A DNA stretch of 64,000 nucleotides from Verpa conica. Its lineage: Eukaryota; Ascomycota; Pezizomycetes; Pezizales; Morchellaceae. Numbering within the stretch: the stretch's first letter is position 1; each line of letters opens with the position of its first letter. Shown in pieces: positions 60,005 to 64,000 of the stretch. The stretch lies in assembly GCA_033030425.1 (NCBI GenBank), contig JAUFSD010000007.1:992001-1056000 (forward strand), given 5' to 3'. The notes beneath the pieces are model-generated. The model did no database searches. It worked only from the letters and a program-made list of their open reading frames with translations, and was not told where the DNA came from. A program made the translations under genes and the position numbers.

Positions 60005-61162
60005 GATAGCACTGGTGCTGCTGGTACTCTTGATGGGAGTGGTTATGATTATGTCCAACATCCAAAGAAAAAGTGGATAGAGGTCCTGCTACTTTGATTG
60101 GTTCTCAGTAACCAACCTTTAAGGATATAATTATGAGAGAGGTAACAGGCACTATATACCATATGTGGGCCTTCATCAAGTCGCTAACATATATATATTA
60201 CAGCTATTTTGGCTCTTATAAAATTTGGCCTAGGATATGTTTTACGAAATATTCAGGCTGGTTAAAGGTGTTCTTGTAAACAGCCACCAAAAACTGCCTT
60301 CCGCGACGTGACTCGTTTATGAGTCCTATGTCGAATGGTTATTATATTTTTAAGGTGAGCGTGCTAGCTATAGACCAAAAGGCTTTAACCACAAACTCGT
60401 ACTAAGATACTTTTAGTTACTTTTTATGTTATTATTTGTTTTTATCCGGAAAGAGGGGCGTAAGTACAAAAAATAGCCCCGTATTACTATGCTCATCTCT
60501 AACATATCTTTAATTATACTTACAGAGTAGATTATTCAGTAGCAAAAGCCTGAAGGGATATATATCCCAGCGGTGCCGGTCGTACTGGGAAAACTACTCT
60601 CACTCATACACTACTATACTTCTTTGGCCCATCACTCGGGGTGATTCTTTTTGCTCAATAACCTATGATCACAAGAAGGTAGGTATGCTCTAGCTTTGCA
60701 TAAGGTGATTTTGGGGAAATAGGGGTTGTATTGTTGCCCTTATCCCGAGAGCTCTCCTTCCCATTATATCATGTTTCTTTTCTTCCTTCGTATCCTTGTA
60801 ATTCGATCTGTCAATGTAATAGCTGTCTAGCCTTTGTCTATGAACAGCCTGTAGCATATGAATAGAAGTTATAGAATTAAGGGTACTTGAGAAGCTTTAA
60901 TGCAAACATGTAAATATATGCAAGTACTAATATTTCAGGGGTATTATTCTTACCTAAACCTTTTGATAAAACTATATTCTAGTGATATTTTTAAAACAAG
61001 GTTTATTTCATCTTTACTATAAATTAGATAGACTATTACAATGATCTACTGGCTTCTTTTATCTTCTTTTAGGCAAATTATAGCACTACATAGCTGAGTG
61101 AGGCATATGGGGTAGACCATGCAAATCCCAGCACAGCTTACCAACGTAAGAAGGCCAAAAGC
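60005..61162. other. AT-rich spacer
   Basis: 3' flank of the zinc-finger gene, then AT-rich DNA up to tRNA-Thr. No open frame of interest is seen. Confidence 0.5.
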
Positions 61163-61168
61163 AAAAAA
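61163..61168 (-). terminator. Pol III terminator (T6) of tRNA-Thr
   Basis: The minus strand reads TTTTTT six bases after the 3' end of the tRNA, a standard RNA polymerase III stop. Confidence 0.8.
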
Positions 61169-61174
61169 TAGAGC

Positions 61175-61260
61175 TGCTCTGACTCGGATTTGAACCGAGG
61201 GTCTTCGCATTTATTCTTGAAATGTACGAGTGCGACGCCTTACCACTTGGCCACCAGAGC
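61175..61260 (-). tRNA. tRNA-Thr(CGU) with a 14-nt intron
   Basis: The acceptor stem is GCTCTGG/TCAGAGC with one G-T pair and a discriminator A. The A box reads TGGCCAAGTGG and the B box GGTTCAAATCC. The anticodon stem is TCGCA/TGCGA, and the loop reads CT-CGT-A. A 14-nt intron (CATTTCAAGAATAA) follows position 37, giving a 72-nt mature tRNA. It reads ACG threonine codons. All stems are intact. Confidence 0.93.
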
Positions 61261-61777
61261 TATTTTAATATGATTTGACGGCCATTATAGGTTAAGACCT
61301 AAAGTGTTTGCTAGTAATTAGTCCCCTCAACTAATTATAGTCTACTAGAAGTTTATCTAACAATATATATCTACCGTTCCTACGCAATATTCAGAAGATT
61401 CGTGCAAGTTTAGGGTACTATTTTGGTACTATTTTATATTGACTTTCCAGAAGCTCCCAGTCGTACATGGGGGCGAAGGGGCCTTGTTCGTCCATGGATA
61501 TACCGGTTGAATTGTTGAAAAATATCGGTTTAGCTCTGATGTGTGATATTTCTAGAAGGGGGCTTCCCGGAAGAACTTAAGTAAGGCGGAGCGTGGTTCT
61601 TTTATCTTCTCTCTGCCTCCAAACTACCCCTCGCTGCCCCTCAGGAACCTCTCGCATAGGAACACTAAACACCCGGCACAAACATTCAGTACCTTTACTC
61701 TATCTATAGCGCCTATTCTGCATATATATTTTTCTCTGCTCTGGTTTCGTTAGAGCTACTAGTAATCGACTCTTGAA
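61261..61777. other. Short spacer and CT-rich leader
   Basis: AT-rich up to 61560, then a CT-rich stretch (61600-61760) that looks like the promoter/leader of the following gene. Confidence 0.45.
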
Positions 61778-62715
61778 ATGTCCCACACTTCACATCAACA
61801 AGCTCTGAAAATGGGGGCTTCTGAAGAACTTACAGCTCCACATAGGTGCACCACACCTTCAAAAAAAACCCATATTCATTCAATGCCCCATCAAATTGAA
61901 GTGGGAACATTGCATTGGGGAAACGATATGGGTGGCCATACTACACTCCTTCATACACTACACCTAGGTGGTCGAAGAACAAGGAACAAGAATAGAGAAA
62001 AACGGCCACTCTATGTGCTCAGGATCTATGATGATGGACAACTTCTGGTTTTGTAAGCTCTATCCTGGGTGGTGTACAGGTCTGACCTGACAAAAATTCT
62101 CCTAATACCATAATCTCGTAATTTAGGTCTTCGACAACTCGGAGAAATCGAGGCTGGCAGGGAATGCCGCCTGAGTACTTCCAGTACTTCTTGCCTATTT
62201 CTCCCACTCCAATGATAAATGAAAGAAAGATTGTCTCTCTCGCTGAAGACCCCCAGGTCATATTTACCGGAAAATCACTTCTTTTTCTTGAATCCGGTGC
62301 TATCATACACCCCGCAAAGCTTAAAGGGTATATTGGACGGGTCACACCTGAGGCACATGAGCTCATTAGTAAAGAGTTCGAAGACTTAAACCGTAAAATC
62401 CCCGGCGGATCTCCACAACCCCAGCATCCCTCTAGAATCAAGATATCCACAACACACAATTTACACCCAAAGATCCCAAGCTATTGCTCAAGCACACTCC
62501 CAGATATACAGGATTCTAATCACTCAACATCGGAGCCTCAGTTCTGTTCATTGAGAACTCACACATCAGGCCCTATCCCCTACAATAAACCCCGGCAGCA
62601 ATACTACAAGAATCACTCGCGTGACCGTGGTAGAACTACCTATGAAGATCAAAACTTAAAAAATAAAAAAATGCGCTTGAGTAGCCGAAGAGAACAAAAT
62701 ACAGGCTGTCAGTAA
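61778..62715 (+). CDS. Orphan two-exon gene, unknown function (287 aa)
   Basis: Exons 61778-62052 and 62127-62715 are joined by a 74-bp phase-2 intron (GTAAGC...CCTAAT...ATTTAG). The first exon is His/Thr-rich and basic (GGRRTRNKNREKRPLYVLRI). The second starts with GWQGMPPEYFQYFLPISP, contains a segment with likely strand/helix structure (GYIGRVTPEAHELISKEFED), and ends in a basic, Ser/Gln-rich low-complexity tail. There is no signal peptide or membrane segment. No family is recognised. A further open frame (62742-62951, Asn/Ser/His-rich) has similar composition and might be another exon, but no splice of sensible length keeps frame, so it is left out. A CT-rich leader before the ATG supports the start. 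Confidence 0.6.
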
Positions 62716-64000
62716 CACCCTCAACTCTAAATCTAAAGCAATTGGTTTCAAAGTCCTACAATAATAATGAAAATGAGATTGCAAAAGCCCACCACAACGA
62801 CTACCTAACCCGTAAAAAGAGCTCTGGGCCTATCATTATCCAAAACTTCAATACTCATAACAGTCTACATCGCCCAACAATATCCAATACCTCAAGCTAT
62901 TCTGGTTCAACATCCTGGAGTCATCAAGGTATTTTTGTCCCTATTAGGTGATACGCTTCTCAATATTGACTTTGAGGTTGTGAAATAGGCAGAGAGTATA
63001 AACCCAGCTTCTATGATTCGCATTCCAGTGCCCGACCAGCCGTAAAGGCCCAGGACTATTATACCACGCATTCAGAACGTACACCCCTACCGGAGTTAGA
63101 TAACTGTCGGAAACATTACCAAAAGGCCACATGCTCCATCTATTACCAGTAAAGACCCTAGCTCTGGCTTTTATAGAAAAATATCTACATGATACTAGTT
63201 GGAAAAGGAGTTGGTGCGAAACACCAAGGACTTTTTCTGAATAGCACAACTCACCCGCTGCCATGCATTCATTGTCTTTTTTTTGTTTTTTTTGTTTTTC
63301 TCATTAATTACATGAACATGCATTCATTGTCTATACTGTGTGGATTTCTGTTTTAGCTAGATATTTCTTTGCTTATTTCCAGTTGTTTTCCTCAATTTGT
63401 TTTCCTTCTGTAAATCCTTCTAACTTTAGTTTCTTATGTGGGAAGGTCTAGTATAGCTGCTGTAGGACACTCTCAAAGGCTTAGGTAGGGCAAAATTTCC
63501 TTCGCTCCAGGGATTCAGGGCCACTAGAATTTTTATTGAGCACCCGGAGGTGATACATGCTCGTGTTTTATCTACTGGTAAGACTGATACCAGTATTTAT
63601 AATCAAATGTCTTGCTACTTTGCCGCCAGTACTTCATACCAGGCCCAGCTTGATTTTAAAGAAGAATATATATGTTAAGGAGCTATACAATTTACCGGTA
63701 TATACTATACTAGCTTTCCCTAGAGTAATCTACTTAACTTTCAACTCGCTAATAGACAGGACAATTCCAAGTCCCGAAATTATTATGCTACATAGCTAGT
63801 AATTAATCTTCTTCCTTAGACAGATTTTGATAGCTCTAAGCTCAATTTCTAGCATAATATAGACCTATCTCCGTGGGAGCGAAGGCATCAGTGATTATCT
63901 CACTATAGAGAGGTACCAGTACATATATATACAGTAATTGCGGTGCTAAGGGACAGAGCAGAAACTAGTGATCTGGTAACCAAATAATTATGAAAAGAAC
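62716..64000. other. AT-rich region at the window end
   Basis: It contains a possible extra exon (62742-62951), a pair of 16-bp direct repeats around a T-rich stretch (63262-63332), and short open frames (63557-63799) without coding character. Confidence 0.45.
63262..63332 (-). mobile_element. Possible truncated poly(A) retroposon with 16-bp target duplication
   Basis: CATGCATTCATTGTCT occurs exactly at 63262-63277 and 63317-63332. Between the copies are 39 bp that, on the minus strand, end in an A-rich tail of the form A5-C-A8-C-A7. Short body, A tail and a 16-bp duplication are what a severely truncated LINE-type insertion leaves. A simple local duplication is the alternative. Confidence 0.45.

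Noticed and set aside
1..64000. 5S rRNA, U6 snRNA, CRISPR array, bacterial operon or viral gene
   Set aside because: I looked for their typical sequences and arrangements on both strands and found none.

Overview
The window looks like nuclear DNA of a filamentous ascomycete (Pezizomycotina). The evidence is short spliceosomal introns (43-151 bp, GT...CTRAY...YAG), pyrimidine-rich leaders before start codons, intron-containing tRNA genes, and fungal families such as a Bni4-type PP1 adaptor, a GH5 endo-1,6-glucanase and an RNase T1-type secreted nuclease. The long AT-rich, gene-poor spacers would fit a repeat-rich fungus (Pezizomycetes are one option), but the genus cannot be fixed from the sequence. 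Gene structures were rebuilt by eye by joining reading frames at splice sites with matching phase.

Layout. 0-2.3 kb: the 3' end of an unrecognised gene, then a secreted guanyl-type RNase (minus, three exons). 3.6 kb: a 183-bp pogo-like MITE. 7.0-8.8 kb: the rRNA m5C methyltransferase Rcm1/NSUN5. 11.0-12.2 kb: a secreted GH5 endo-beta-1,6-glucanase. 13.1 kb: tRNA-Gly(GCC) with an intron, followed by a hairpin and a T6 stop. 18.5-21.1 kb: a four-exon Bni4-like gene. 21-31 kb: a gene-poor desert with one small possible gene and a decayed coding island. 31.9-35.4 kb: a divergent pair, Arl3/ARFRP1 GTPase (minus) and Dus1 (plus). 36.5-41.3 kb: a small secreted six-cysteine protein and a PHD/AT-hook protein (both minus). 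44.0-44.8 kb: a five-exon UPF0538 gene. 48.9-60.0 kb: three putative DNA-binding proteins (two C2H2 proteins sharing an intron position, and a tandem-domain HTH-like protein). 61.2 kb: tRNA-Thr(CGU) with an intron. 61.8-62.7 kb: an orphan two-exon gene.

Most recognised genes are housekeeping and independent of each other: tRNA and rRNA modification (Dus1, Rcm1), Golgi traffic (Arl3), septum or bud-neck organisation (Bni4) and chromatin reading (PHD). Three encode secreted proteins (RNase, glucanase, cysteine-rich protein) that suggest secretion into a substrate or host. No operon, CRISPR array or virus was seen. The least explained elements are the tandem HTH-like protein, the hairpin after tRNA-Gly, the excess of the palindrome TACATGTA in non-coding DNA, and the MITE.
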